In this document: positions 1-7,918 of the stretch, one piece after another
Layout of the letters: each line of letters begins with the position of its first letter
Position numbering within the stretch: position 1 is the stretch's first letter
The notes under the pieces: generated by a model
What the model saw: only the letters and a program-made list of their open reading frames with translations
Databases searched by the model: none
What the model was told of the DNA's origin: nothing
Translations under genes and position numbers: made by a program
Source: Ralstonia pickettii DTP0602
GTDB taxonomy: Bacteria > Pseudomonadota > Gammaproteobacteria > Burkholderiales > Burkholderiaceae
Assembly (NCBI GenBank): GCA_000471925.1
Contig: CP006667.1
Coordinates: 1,426,001-1,490,000, forward strand
Length of the DNA: 64,000 nt
Reading direction: 5' to 3'

Positions 1-1872
1 CAGCCCGAAGTCGTGCACCCACACCGGCATGCCGCTGTCGGGCTCGATCAGGTACGGGCGCTCTTCATCGACGCGCACGCCCAGGTGCTCGAGCATGGGC
101 AGGCTCAGCGACAGCGCGATCGGCTCGCCCGCGCGGTAGACCTTGAAACGGAAGGCGCCCGGCGCGGCCTCGATCGGCCGGTACAGGTTCATCGCCATGC
201 CCCTGCCGGCACCATTCGCCTGCAGCGCGTGCTCCATCAGTTCGATATCGCGCACCGCGGTGCGCGCCGGGTAGTCCTCGCGGTAGCCGGCCGGGAACGA
301 ACCGCCATAGCGTCGCAGCAGCCGGTTGCCTTGCTCTTCGCCGTAGCTTTCGTGCAGGGCCTCGGCCAGGTCGTCCTGCCAGCGGCGGCTGGCGTGGACG
401 ATGCGCTCTTCCAGTTCGCCTGTATCGACATGCGGCATGGTGCCGGGCTCGCCGCGCACGGTCAGCTGGATGCGCGCCAGCGGCGACTCCGACAGCAGCG
501 GCTGGAATTCGCAGCTGGAGCCGTGGAAGGCCGCGGTCAGCAGCTTCTGGATCTTCTGGCGCAGATCGGTGTTGTACTTGTCGCGCGGCACGAACACCAG
601 GCACGAGACAAAGCGGTCGAAGCGGTCGCGCCGCACGAACAGCCGTGTGCGCTGGTGTTCCTGCAGCCGCAGGATGCCGATGGTGATGTCGAATAGCTCG
701 TCCTCGGTAGCCTGGAACAGCTCGTCGCGCGGGTATTGCTCGAGGATGGTCACCAGCGACTTGTACAGGTGCCCCTTGGCCAGGAAACCGGCGCGGGCCA
801 GGATGTTGGCGCACTTGCGCCGCACCAGCGGGATCTCCGCGATGGGCGCCGTGTAGGCGGTCGAGGTGTACAGGCCGACGTAGCGCCGCTCGCCAAAGAG
901 CTGGCCCTGCGGATCCAGCAGCTTGACGCCGACATAGTCCAGATAGCCGGGCCGGTGCACCGTGGCGCGCGAATTGGCCTTGGTCACGAAGATCGGCGAC
1001 GCGCCTTCGATGATGATGGTGGCCGCCGCGGGCAACGGCGTCAGGTCGTCGGCATCGGGTTCGCGCAGGCTCTCGCGCAGGATGCCCGCGCCGGAGCCGG
1101 GTACGCCGCGCAGGAAATAGCGCCCGTCCTGCGACACCAGCTGGTAGTCGCGCTGGCCGAGGAAGGTGAAATGGTCGTCCATCATCCAGTCGAGGAAGGC
1201 GCGCGCTTCGGCGTTTTCCGGCGAGGCCGCGCCTGGCGTCTGGGCCAGGGCGCTGATGGTGGCCTGGGTGATGTCGCACATCTTGGGCCAGTCTTCCACT
1301 GCGGCGCGCACGTCGCCCAGCACCTGGGCGATGCCGCTGCGCAAAGCCTCCAGCCGCGCTGCCTCGCCGCTGCGGTCGATCTCGAAGTGGATAAAGGACT
1401 CCAGGCGCGAGTTGTCGCCGGCCTCGCCGGCGCCGCCCGGGGCGATGCGCTCGATGCCGCCGCGCGCATCGCGCCAGACCCGGAACACCGGATGGATCGC
1501 CGAATGCAGCGCCAGGCCCTGGCGGTTGATCTCCATCGTCACCGAATCGACCAGGAACGGCATATCGTCGTTGACGATCTCGACCACGGTGTGGTCGGAG
1601 TGCCAGCCGTGCTCTTCCAGGTTCGGGTTGTAGACGCGGATGCGGGCAGCGCTGCCGGGAACGAATTTCTGCGCGGTCTGCCAGTGCGCCATCACGGCGC
1701 CGTAGAGGTCGTCGACTTCGCGTCGGAGCAGGTCCTCGGCGTCAGTCTGGTCGTAGTAGTGCCGCAGGAAAGGCTCGACCACGGCGAATGTCGCCGCCGG
1801 CAGCCGTTCGCTGGCGAAGTTGGCCAGTTCGTCCAGCAGGTGCGCGACTTTGTCTTCGTTCTCCTGCGGCAT
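1..1872 (-). CDS. NAD-specific glutamate dehydrogenase, large type (N-terminal part; runs off the window)
   Basis: The frame is open from an ATG at 1870-1872 to the first base of the window, giving 624 codons without a stop. The large (about 1,600-residue) NAD-GDH family oxidatively deaminates glutamate to 2-oxoglutarate and ammonia in the cytoplasm. The visible part is the regulatory N-terminal half that carries ACT-like modules: near residue 100 it reads NDDMPFLVDSVTMEINRQG, a stretch I recognise from this family. The catalytic Rossmann half lies outside the window. The gene starts a leftward unit; the 236 bp upstream hold no other gene. The start fits a short AG-rich leader (gaggagag just before ATG). 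Family assignment is firm; a function beyond glutamate catabolism cannot be read from this fragment. Confidence 0.88.
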   Translation of the reverse strand, partial: MPQENEDKVAHLLDELANFASERLPAATFAVVEPFLRHYYDQTDAEDLLRREVDDLYGAVMAHWQTAQKFVPGSAARIRVYNPNLEEHGWHSDHTVVEIVNDDMPFLVDSVTMEINRQGLALHSAIHPVFRVWRDARGGIERIAPGGAGEAGDNSRLESFIHFEIDRSGEAARLEALRSGIAQVLGDVRAAVEDWPKMCDITQATISALAQTPGAASPENAEARAFLDWMMDDHFTFLGQRDYQLVSQDGRYFLRGVPGSGAGILRESLREPDADDLTPLPAAATIIIEGASPIFVTKANSRATVHRPGYLDYVGVKLLDPQGQLFGERRYVGLYTSTAYTAPIAEIPLVRRKCANILARAGFLAKGHLYKSLVTILEQYPRDELFQATEDELFDITIGILRLQEHQRTRLFVRRDRFDRFVSCLVFVPRDKYNTDLRQKIQKLLTAAFHGSSCEFQPLLSESPLARIQLTVRGEPGTMPHVDTGELEERIVHASRRWQDDLAEALHESYGEEQGNRLLRRYGGSFPAGYREDYPARTAVRDIELMEHALQANGAGRGMAMNLYRPIEAAPGAFRFKVYRAGEPIALSLSLPMLEHLGVRVDEERPYLIEPDSGMPVWVHDFGL

Positions 1873-2108
1873 GATCTCTCCTCGCGGTGTCGATGGGCGA
1901 CGCCGGGCCGCAGTCCTGTCCGGGGGCGGTCACGGCATGTGCCGGGGCATGCTCATACTTTAGGAAAAAACGGGGCACCCGGCGCGACAAAGTAAGCGAG
2001 GGGCGTGGAGGTGGAAGAATCGACGGGAGGGAGGGGAGCCGGTCCCGGCGCAGCCTGGCGGGACCTGCTTGCCGAACGCGTCAGGGCGCTCGCATGAAAG
2101 CTATCGCG

Positions 2109-2669
2109 TCAGAACCGCGCGCGGGCAAGGGTAGGCGTCGAGGCGGGGCGATGCGCGACCGGCGGCAGGCCGGTGCAGGTGACCGCCGGCGCTGCGGCAG
2201 GCTTTTCCTGGCGGGCGGCTTCAGTACCCACGCGGATCTGGCGCGTAGTGTGGTCGCTCAGCGTGATCTTCATCCGTTCGAGCAAACTGCCCAGCGCCAC
2301 GCGCTCTTGCGAACTGAATGGCGCCACCGACACGCTATGCAGCGCGCTCAGGGCCTGCCCGGTGCGCTCCAGCCGGCTCGCCGCGGCGTCGGCAACACGC
2401 GGGTGCGGGGCATCGCCATACTCGATCCAGCCGTCGCGCTCCAGGTCTCGCAGCATCAGCTCGGATTGCGCGACATCGATGCGCATCGCGCCCGGCAAGG
2501 GGGATCCGCGCACGAAGGCGCCTTGCCGGATGGCTCGCAACAACAGCCATTTGGCGTAATTCAGGCCAGAGGCGGAGAGGGTCTGTTCTAACGCTTCCTG
2601 CCAGGCGGTCACGGCATCGACCAGGGCGAGGACAACCGGCTCGTTGGGTTCGAGTGGTCTTGGCTGCAT
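2109..2669 (-). CDS. MarR-like winged-helix regulator
   Basis: This 186-residue protein starts at the ATG at 2667-2669 behind a good ribosome-binding site (AGGAGA). A longer in-frame extension upstream has no ribosome-binding site and looks like leader DNA. Residues about 15-130 match a MarR-type fold: an N-terminal dimer helix, then a winged helix including AKWLLLRAIRQG and the segment DVAQSELMLRDLERDGWIEYGD, where family members read DNA. The C-terminal 45 residues are Ala/Pro/Thr-rich and probably disordered. It is divergent from the CoA-transferase gene at 3040, with 370 bp between them, so it may control that gene, itself, or both. The ligand is unknown. The family call is moderate because the helix-turn-helix is diverged. 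Confidence 0.65.
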   Translation of the reverse strand: MQPRPLEPNEPVVLALVDAVTAWQEALEQTLSASGLNYAKWLLLRAIRQGAFVRGSPLPGAMRIDVAQSELMLRDLERDGWIEYGDAPHPRVADAAASRLERTGQALSALHSVSVAPFSSQERVALGSLLERMKITLSDHTTRQIRVGTEAARQEKPAAAPAVTCTGLPPVAHRPASTPTLARARF

Positions 2670-3039
2670 GAATGGCGTCTCCTGTTGTCGTTTGCCGCCA
2701 CTGCGATGCTCTGGGCCGGAGCATGGCCGGCCCGGGCGGCACGGACGCCGCTGCCTCTTCGGCGGGCGCGGTCGACCGATGGCCAAGACACTATCAGAAT
2801 CCATTGCAATGTTTGTGACAATTCCAGATTTCCCACGATCGCACAGGGGCATAGTGATGCAAAAGCCGCATGGCCAGGTTTTGTGAGCTATGAAAATAGC
2901 GACTGCCGTTCATGACTTTAAATCACAACCGGAATGGAAGCGGCTGGATACACTGCCTTCCGGAGACCCCCGCCAACAAGCCATCAGGCAATCGGGGCGC
3001 GCGGCACGGGCAAGGGCCCGCGCCGTCAGACCGGAGATA
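2670..3039. promoter_or_regulatory. Divergent intergenic region between the MarR-like gene and the CoA-transferase gene
   Basis: These 370 bp contain no convincing gene. The AT-richer middle (about 2790-2910) is where promoters for the two diverging genes would lie. A perfect 10-bp palindrome, CATTGCAATG at 2802-2811, followed by TTGTGACAATT, is the best operator candidate for the MarR-like protein. I do not see an unambiguous sigma-70 promoter. In-frame codons upstream of 3040 extend the open frame to 2890 but have no initiation signal. Confidence 0.4.
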
Positions 3040-4551
3040 ATGATGTACAAGGAACGCATTCGCCTGGCCAGGCTGCATGACAAAGTAGTCTCGGCCGACG
3101 AAGCCGCCGCGCTGATCCGCGACGGCATGACGGTAGGCATGAGCGGATTCACCCGCGCGGGCGACTGCAAGGAAGTTCCGTTCGCGCTGGCGCGGCGTGC
3201 GGCAACCGAGCCGCTGCGCATCACCCTGATGACCGGCGCCTCGCTGGGCAACGACATCGACCGGGTACTGGCCGAGGCGGACGTGATCGCGCGCCGCCTG
3301 CCGTTCCAGTCCGACGCCACGCTGCGCCGCAAGATCAACGCCGGCGAAGTGATGTTCATCGACCAGCATCTGTCCGAGACCGTGGAGCAGCTGCGCTCGG
3401 GCCAGATCGCGCCGGTGGACGTGGCGGTGGTGGAAGCCGTGGCGATCACCGAGCAGGGCGGCATCATCCCCAGCACTTCGGTGGGCAATTCGGCCAGTTT
3501 CGCCATGCTGGCGCGCAAGGTGATCGTCGAGATCAACCTGAACATGCCGCTGGAGCTGGAAGGCCTGCACGATATCTACTTCCCGGTGCAGCGCCCGTAT
3601 CGCCAGCCAATTCCGCTGATCGCTCCCGAGCAGCGCATTGGCCTGCCGTATGTCCCCATCGATCCGGAGCGGATCGTGGCCATCGTCATCACCGCCAAGG
3701 ACGACAGCCCGTCCAACGCGCTGCCGCCGGATGCCGACACGCGCAGCATCGCCGGACACCTCAACGACTTCCTGTTGCACGAGGTCCGCGCCGGCAAGCT
3801 GTCGCCGGCGCTGCAGCCGTTGCAGGCGGGCATCGGCACCATTGCCAATGCGGTGCTGCATGGCCTGGTGGACTCACCGTTCCGTGACCTGAAGATGTAT
3901 TCCGAGGTGCTGCAGGACAGTACCATCGAGCTGCTCGATGCGGGGCGGCTGTCGTTTGCCTCGGCGTCTTCGGTGACGCTGACGCGCGGGGTTTACCGGC
4001 GCTTCCTGGACAACCTCGACCGCTACCGCTCGCGTCTGTTGCTGCGCCCGCAGGAGATCAGCAACCATCCGGAGATCCTGCGCCGGCTGGGGCTCATCAC
4101 CATCAACACGGCGCTGGAGTGCGATATCTATGGCAACGTCAACTCCACGCACGTGGGCGGCACGCACATGATGAACGGCATCGGCGGCTCCGGCGACTTT
4201 GCGCGCAATGCGCACCTGTCGGTGTTCGTGACCAAGTCGGTGGCCAAGGGCGGCGATGTCTCCAGCATCGTACCGATGGTGGCGCACGTGGACCACACCG
4301 AGCACGACGTCGACATCATCGTCACCGAGCACGGCCTGGCCGACCTGCGCGGCCTGGCACCGCGCGAGCGCGCGCTTACGATCATTGCCAATTGCGCCGA
4401 CCCGCAATACCGCGAACTGCTGGGCGATTACTTCCGGCGCGCCAGCGCGCAAGGCGGGCAGACGCCGCACCTGCTGGAAGAGGCGCTGTCCTGGCACGTC
4501 GGCTTCCGCGATCGCGGCAGCATGCAGCCGGTGCAGGCGCTGGCTGCCTGA
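3040..4551 (+). CDS. Acetyl-CoA hydrolase / succinyl-CoA:acetate-type CoA-transferase
   Basis: This 503-residue protein belongs to the acetyl-CoA hydrolase/transferase family (Cat1/Ach1/SCACT), which moves CoA between acyl-CoA and a free carboxylate such as acetate or succinate. The N-terminal half has the VSADEAAALIRDGMTVGMSG opening. The central KMYSEVLQDSTIELLD carries the glutamate position that forms the covalent CoA-thioester intermediate in this family. The C-terminal domain shows the GNVNSTH and GIGGSGDFARNA signatures. The start MMYKERIRL was chosen because ccggag lies just upstream; ATG at 3043 is equally possible. Length is typical for the family. It stands alone, divergent from a MarR-like regulator and followed by a hairpin at 4575. 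Acetate overflow or acyl-CoA recycling is the likely role; the exact acyl acceptor cannot be read. Confidence 0.9.
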   Translation: MMYKERIRLARLHDKVVSADEAAALIRDGMTVGMSGFTRAGDCKEVPFALARRAATEPLRITLMTGASLGNDIDRVLAEADVIARRLPFQSDATLRRKINAGEVMFIDQHLSETVEQLRSGQIAPVDVAVVEAVAITEQGGIIPSTSVGNSASFAMLARKVIVEINLNMPLELEGLHDIYFPVQRPYRQPIPLIAPEQRIGLPYVPIDPERIVAIVITAKDDSPSNALPPDADTRSIAGHLNDFLLHEVRAGKLSPALQPLQAGIGTIANAVLHGLVDSPFRDLKMYSEVLQDSTIELLDAGRLSFASASSVTLTRGVYRRFLDNLDRYRSRLLLRPQEISNHPEILRRLGLITINTALECDIYGNVNSTHVGGTHMMNGIGGSGDFARNAHLSVFVTKSVAKGGDVSSIVPMVAHVDHTEHDVDIIVTEHGLADLRGLAPRERALTIIANCADPQYRELLGDYFRRASAQGGQTPHLLEEALSWHVGFRDRGSMQPVQALAA

Positions 4552-4570
4552 AGACGGCCCCGCCAGAATG

Positions 4571-4596
4571 CAAAACAGCCCGCCGAAGCGGGCTGC
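4571..4596. terminator. Intergenic terminator hairpin shared by convergent genes
   Basis: An 8-bp perfect stem, CAGCCCGC-CGAA-GCGGGCTG (4575-4594), lies between the CoA-transferase stop (4551) and the stop of the leftward repeat-protein gene (4633). On the minus strand it has a tetraloop (TTCG) and ends in TTTTG, so it is the better terminator for the repeat-protein gene and a weaker one for the rightward gene. Confidence 0.65.
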
Positions 4597-4632
4597 TTTA
4601 CGTTGGTGCCGCCGCGCGGGCGGCGCGCCGGG

Positions 4633-4992
4633 TTACTGCGCCTTGCCAGCATTGCTGGCGGGAGCCTTGGCGCCGTCGGTGTACGGGTCCGGCTTGCCGG
4701 CCTTGGCACCGTCGGTGTACGTATCGAACTTGCCGGCCTTGGCGCCGTCCGTGTTCGGATCGAATTTCTTGCCCGAGCTGGTCAGGTCCGACTTGGTCGA
4801 CTGCTTGGCACCGTCGGTATACGGGTCGAACTTGCCGGACTTGGCCGCGCCCTGGTTCGGGCCGGCCTTCTTGGTGTGGCTGCCACTGTGGATATCGCCG
4901 CCTTCCGTGTAGTTCTTTTGCGCATATACCTGGGTCGCGCCAAGCGCGGCCAGTGCAGCAACGATCAGGGTCGGAACAGTCTTCTTCAGCAT
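4633..4992 (-). CDS. Small secreted protein with four DGAK repeats
   Basis: This 119-residue protein begins with a classic signal peptide: MLKKTVPTLIVAALAALG, then cleavage expected after QVYA (residue 24). The mature part is Lys/Gly/Asp-rich, lacks cysteine and carries four copies of a unit close to GKFDPYTDGAK at residues 53-63, 75-85, 87-97 and 99-109. The last three are spaced exactly 12 residues apart. The ribosome-binding site gaggaaaa precedes the ATG at 4990-4992; a longer frame upstream has no start signal. It is a single-gene unit with its own promoter (5095-5122) and hairpin. I do not recognise a named family. A periplasmic or extracellular, probably disordered protein is indicated; repeated Asp/Thr side chains could bind cations, but that is speculation. 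Confidence 0.8.
   Translation of the reverse strand: MLKKTVPTLIVAALAALGATQVYAQKNYTEGGDIHSGSHTKKAGPNQGAAKSGKFDPYTDGAKQSTKSDLTSSGKKFDPNTDGAKAGKFDTYTDGAKAGKPDPYTDGAKAPASNAGKAQ
4666..4836 (-). repeat. Four in-frame tandem-like coding repeats
   Basis: The DNA for the DGAK units repeats almost verbatim in 36-bp steps over the last three copies. The first copy is separated from the second by an insert of about 11 codons (QSTKSDLTSSG). The near-identity of the nucleotides as well as the protein suggests recent expansion by slippage or recombination, so copy number may vary between strains. Confidence 0.75.
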
Positions 4993-5094
4993 GTTTTTCC
5001 TCGCGATTGACGGTCGCACAGCGCCTGCGCGAAACCGGAGTTGGGGCGGAGCGATTGCCGGAATGGACCCGGCGCAGTGGCGGAGCACCCGGCT

Positions 5095-5122
5095 AATGTA
5101 CCGAGTAGGCGCTTGTCCGCAA
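5095..5122 (-). promoter_or_regulatory. Sigma-70-like promoter of the DGAK repeat protein gene
   Basis: Reading leftward, TTGCGG (5117-5122) and TACATT (5095-5100) are separated by 16 bp and lie about 100 bp upstream of the ATG at 4992. The rest of the 4993-5317 gap shows no gene; it also holds the terminator of the next gene. Confidence 0.5.
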
Positions 5123-5253
5123 AGTGAAAGTTTCTTCTAAGTGTATTGAAGACCATCGGCGGGGGCAGTGTACTGCGCGCGGTCAAGTCCTTACCGATTC
5201 CGCGCAAAACACTCCGCAGCAGTGCTTGCCTCGTCATGTGCGCAGGCAGACGA

Positions 5254-5285
5254 CAAAAAAACCGGCTGCCGATGGCAGCCGGTTT
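5254..5285 (-). terminator. Rho-independent terminator of the Bug gene
   Basis: On the minus strand a perfect stem, AACCGGCTGCC with GGCAGCCGGTT around ATC, is followed by seven T. It lies about 35 bp beyond the stop codon at 5318. Confidence 0.85.
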
Positions 5286-5317
5286 GTGACCCCTCTCAGG
5301 ACAGCTTTGCAGCCGGC

Positions 5318-6298
5318 TTATTCCAGCGTGATGTTCTGGTCGTGCGCGATTTTCTTGCGCAGGTCCAGTTCACGCTTGATCTGCGCGGCATACTGCGCCG
5401 AGGTATTGCCGTCGGCATAGGCGCCGCTGTCAGCCAGCCGGCGCTTGGTGTTCGGGTCCTGCAGGGCCTTGACCGCGGCGTCGTGCACGCGCGTGACGAT
5501 CGCCGCCGGCGTGCCGGCCGGTGCCACAAGGCCGTACCAGGCCATGTTGTTCATGTCCTTCATGCCCGCTTCGGCGAAGGTCGGCACGTCAGGCAGGCCC
5601 TCGACCCGCTTGGGCGCCGCCACCGCCAGCGCGCGCAGCTTGCCGGCCTGAATATGCGGCATCGACGAGGGCAGGTTGTCGAACTGCGCGTTGACCTGGC
5701 CGGCCAGCGTGTCATTCAGCGCCGGGCCCGATCCGCGGTACGGGATATGGACCATGTCGGTCTTGGTGATGTCCTTGAACAGCTCGCCGTCCAGGTGCGA
5801 GATGCTGCCCTTGCCAGCCGACGCGTAGCTGTACTTGCCGGGGTTGGACTTGAGCAGCGCGACGAATTCCTTCAGGGTCTTGGCCGGCACCTTCGGGTTG
5901 ACCGTCAGCACGTTGGGCACGTTGACCAGATTGGTGATCGGCGCGAAATCCTTTAGCGGGTCGTACGGGTTTTTCGGGTTGGTGGCGGGGTTGGTCGCCA
6001 TCGTGCTGACCGTGGCGATGCCCAGCGTGTAGCCGTCCGGTGCCGACTTGGCCAGCGCGTCGGCGCCGATCGCGCCGCCGCCGCCGCCGCGGTTCTCCAC
6101 CACGACGGGTTGGCCCAGTTCGCGGCCCAGTGCTTCGGAGACTGCGCGCGCGACGATATCGGTGGTGCCGCCGGCTGCGAACGGAACGATCAGGCGGATC
6201 GGCTTGTTGGGGTAGGACTGTGCTTGGGCAAGGCCGGCGTGCGCCAGGCCAAGGGCGGCGAGGCAGGCGGCGGCGCCTGCGTGAATGACTGCTTTCAA
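5318..6298 (-). CDS. Bug-type periplasmic substrate-binding protein (tripartite tricarboxylate transporter family)
   Basis: This is a solute receptor of the Bug/TctC family, which is strongly expanded in Cupriavidus and Bordetella and binds carboxylates or other small ligands. A signal peptide ends at LAQAQ, followed by the family opening SYPNKPIRLIVPFAAGGTTDIVARAV; later come ENRGGGGGAIGAD and the DLPDVPTFAEAGM-like segment near the C-terminus. I chose the TTG at 6296-6298 because CGGAGG sits seven bases upstream and the signal peptide begins properly there (326 residues). A GTG at 6320-6322 would add eight residues (MKEERRHS) without a ribosome-binding site. No tctA/tctB membrane partners lie nearby, as is usual for orphan Bug genes. 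The upstream palindromes at 6450-6477 suggest control by an IclR-type regulator. The ligand cannot be inferred. Confidence 0.9.
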   Translation of the reverse strand: MKAVIHAGAAACLAALGLAHAGLAQAQSYPNKPIRLIVPFAAGGTTDIVARAVSEALGRELGQPVVVENRGGGGGAIGADALAKSAPDGYTLGIATVSTMATNPATNPKNPYDPLKDFAPITNLVNVPNVLTVNPKVPAKTLKEFVALLKSNPGKYSYASAGKGSISHLDGELFKDITKTDMVHIPYRGSGPALNDTLAGQVNAQFDNLPSSMPHIQAGKLRALAVAAPKRVEGLPDVPTFAEAGMKDMNNMAWYGLVAPAGTPAAIVTRVHDAAVKALQDPNTKRRLADSGAYADGNTSAQYAAQIKRELDLRKKIAHDQNITLE

Positions 6299-6449
6299 GG
6301 AATGCCTCCGTTCTTCTTTCACTGATTGCTTGCCAGGCGGGCTGCAGGCGTTTTGTCGGGCGATGTTTGCAAGCGTCCCGCACCGTCAGGCGTTCCCACG
6401 CTGGCATGACCGGGCCGTGCCGGGGTGCGGCGGTGGCCTGCGCCTTGTG

Positions 6450-6477
6450 ATAGTTCCGCGATACGGAACTATGTTCC
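6450..6477. promoter_or_regulatory. Palindromic operator, three alternating GTTCC/GGAAC half-sites, upstream of the Bug gene
   Basis: A perfect inverted repeat, ATAGTTCCG - CGATA - CGGAACTAT (6450-6472), overlaps a second one, GGAAC-TAT-GTTCC (6465-6477). Half-sites of the TTCCG/CGGAA kind with short spacers are typical of IclR-family operators. The element lies about 150 bp upstream of the Bug start in a 344-bp gap (6299-6642) that otherwise holds only the tRNA terminator. No IclR gene is adjacent, so the regulator would act in trans. Confidence 0.6.
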
Positions 6478-6598
6478 ACATTGGGCGCGGTAGCGATTCA
6501 ACCGGGAAAGCGCGTGTAATGGAATTGGTGAGAACCCGCGTATCAAGAAAATGGCGGGCGTGCCGTCAGAGCGGGCAGCAGGTGGGGCGGTAATGACG

Positions 6599-6630
6599 GT
6601 AAAAAAAGCCGGAAGCAAGCTTCCGGCTTT
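6599..6630 (-). terminator. Terminator of the first tRNA-Lys gene
   Basis: On the minus strand a 12-bp stem, AAAGCCGGAAGC with GCTTCCGGCTTT around a TT loop, runs into seven T. It lies about 13 bp beyond the tRNA 3' end. Confidence 0.85.
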
Positions 6631-6642
6631 CTATGAATTCGC

Positions 6643-6718
6643 TGGTGGGGCGTGAGTGACTCGAACACTCGACCTACGGATTAAGAGTCCGCTGCTCTAC
6701 CAACTGAGCTAACGCCCC
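6643..6718 (-). tRNA. tRNA-Lys(CTT), copy 1
   Basis: The 76-nt minus-strand sequence folds as a full cloverleaf and encodes its CCA. The acceptor GGGGCGT pairs with ACGCCCC. The D arm contains AGCTCAGTTGGTAGAGC. The anticodon loop CTCTTAA gives anticodon CTT (lysine AAG codons). The T arm contains GTTCGAGTC. It is identical to the copy at 9453-9528, and the bases just around it (ATTCGC downstream, AACGAAGAA upstream) are shared too. Confidence 0.96.
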
Positions 6719-6731
6719 AACGAAGAAAAAG

Positions 6732-6760
6732 ATTGTAGCAAGGTACCGCATAAGACGCAA
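6732..6760 (-). promoter_or_regulatory. Promoter of tRNA-Lys copy 1
   Basis: Reading leftward, TTGCGT (6755-6760) and TACAAT (6732-6737) are spaced 17 bp, with the -10 box 13 bp from the mature tRNA 5' end. Confidence 0.75.
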
Positions 6761-6879
6761 TAGCCCGGCGAGATTTTTTGCGGGCCGATTTATGCGAGCC
6801 GGTTTTGCGGACCGCTACAATGCGCACGCCGTCATCTGCGCTGCCCGCGGTGCCGTCCGATCCACCAGTCTGCCCAGCC

Positions 6880-7788
6880 ATGCACGCCAGAGTCCTGCGT
6901 TATCTCGACGAGGTCGTCCGCCGCGGTTCGATCCGCAAGGCGGCCGAGCACCTGCACGTGGCGCCGACTGCGGTCAACCGGCAGATCCTCGACCTGGAGG
7001 CCGAACTGGGCGCGCCGCTGTTCGAGCGCATCAACAAGCGGCTGCGGCTGACGCCGCTGGGCGAGATGGTGCTGGCTCACGTGCGCCAGACGCTGCGCGA
7101 GCACGACGCGCTGCGCGAGCGCATCGAGGACTTCAAGGGCGCGCGCCGCGGCGACGTAACCGTGGCCGTGACGGCAGGCCTGGCGGGCTCGCTGATGCCG
7201 TCGCTGGTGCACGACTTCCGCCAGCGCTATCCGGGCATCGTTGTGCGCGTCAACGACCTGCCGGTGGCAGCCATCGTCGCCGCGGTGGAGCAGGGTGGCG
7301 CCGACCTGGGCCTGGGTTACGACCTGCCCGAGCTGCCGGCCTTCCGGGCGCTGGCCACCAGCGACTGGCAGATCGGCGCGGTGGTGCCGCCGGGCCATGC
7401 ACTGGCCGCGCAGCCGTCGGCGCTGCTGAGCGAATGCGTGGGTTACCCGCTGATCCTGCCGGCGCCGTCGCTGTCGATCCGCGCGATCCTGGACGATGCC
7501 TTTACCCGCAATGCAATCGAGGTGTCGCCGGTGGCCGAGTCCACCTCGACCGTGCTGATCCGGCAACTGGTAATGCTCGGCACCGGCATCGCGCTGCTGA
7601 ACCCGCTCGACGTGATGGAGGAGCGCGCACGCCAGGCGCTGGTGTACGTGCCGCTGCGCGACCGCCACCTGCAGGGCCAGACGCTGACGCTGGTGGCGCG
7701 CGCCAGGGGTTCGCTCAGCGCGGCGGCGCAACTGATGGCGGAGCGTATCGGCGAGGCGCTGGCGGCGCTGTTCGCGCAGGCGCGATAG
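6880..7788 (+). CDS. LysR-family transcriptional regulator
   Basis: The protein has the LysR layout: an N-terminal winged helix (LRYLDEVVRRGSIRKAAEHL, then VAPTAVNRQILDLE), a linker helix and a periplasmic-binding-protein-like effector domain to residue about 300. I placed the start at ATG 6880 (302 residues), where the LysR domain begins. An ATG at 6820 would add a Pro-rich 20-residue leader, but TACAAT there looks more like a -10 element; neither has a clear ribosome-binding site. It is followed 130 bp later by the co-directional deaminase gene at 7919 and probably regulates it. Both genes sit between two identical tRNA-Lys genes, a setting that suggests duplication or insertion. The inducer is unknown. 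Confidence 0.88.
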   Translation: MHARVLRYLDEVVRRGSIRKAAEHLHVAPTAVNRQILDLEAELGAPLFERINKRLRLTPLGEMVLAHVRQTLREHDALRERIEDFKGARRGDVTVAVTAGLAGSLMPSLVHDFRQRYPGIVVRVNDLPVAAIVAAVEQGGADLGLGYDLPELPAFRALATSDWQIGAVVPPGHALAAQPSALLSECVGYPLILPAPSLSIRAILDDAFTRNAIEVSPVAESTSTVLIRQLVMLGTGIALLNPLDVMEERARQALVYVPLRDRHLQGQTLTLVARARGSLSAAAQLMAERIGEALAALFAQAR

Positions 7789-7918
7789 CAGCCGGTACCA
7801 GGCAGTGCTGTCCACTTTTTGTGGACAGCATGGTCGGAATTCTGCGCTTAGGGGTTGGCATGGCCGCACCGTAGACTGGCGGCCATCCCCTCCACCCGAA
7901 CGCAGAAGGAATCCCGCC

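Noticed and set aside
65..1279. A 404-codon minus-strand frame at the left edge
   Set aside because: It is out of frame with the NAD-GDH coding sequence, which stays open through the window edge and matches the family.
4666..4836. Possible CRISPR array or minisatellite
   Set aside because: The repeats are in frame, encode a conserved peptide unit and have no spacers; coding repeat is the better reading.
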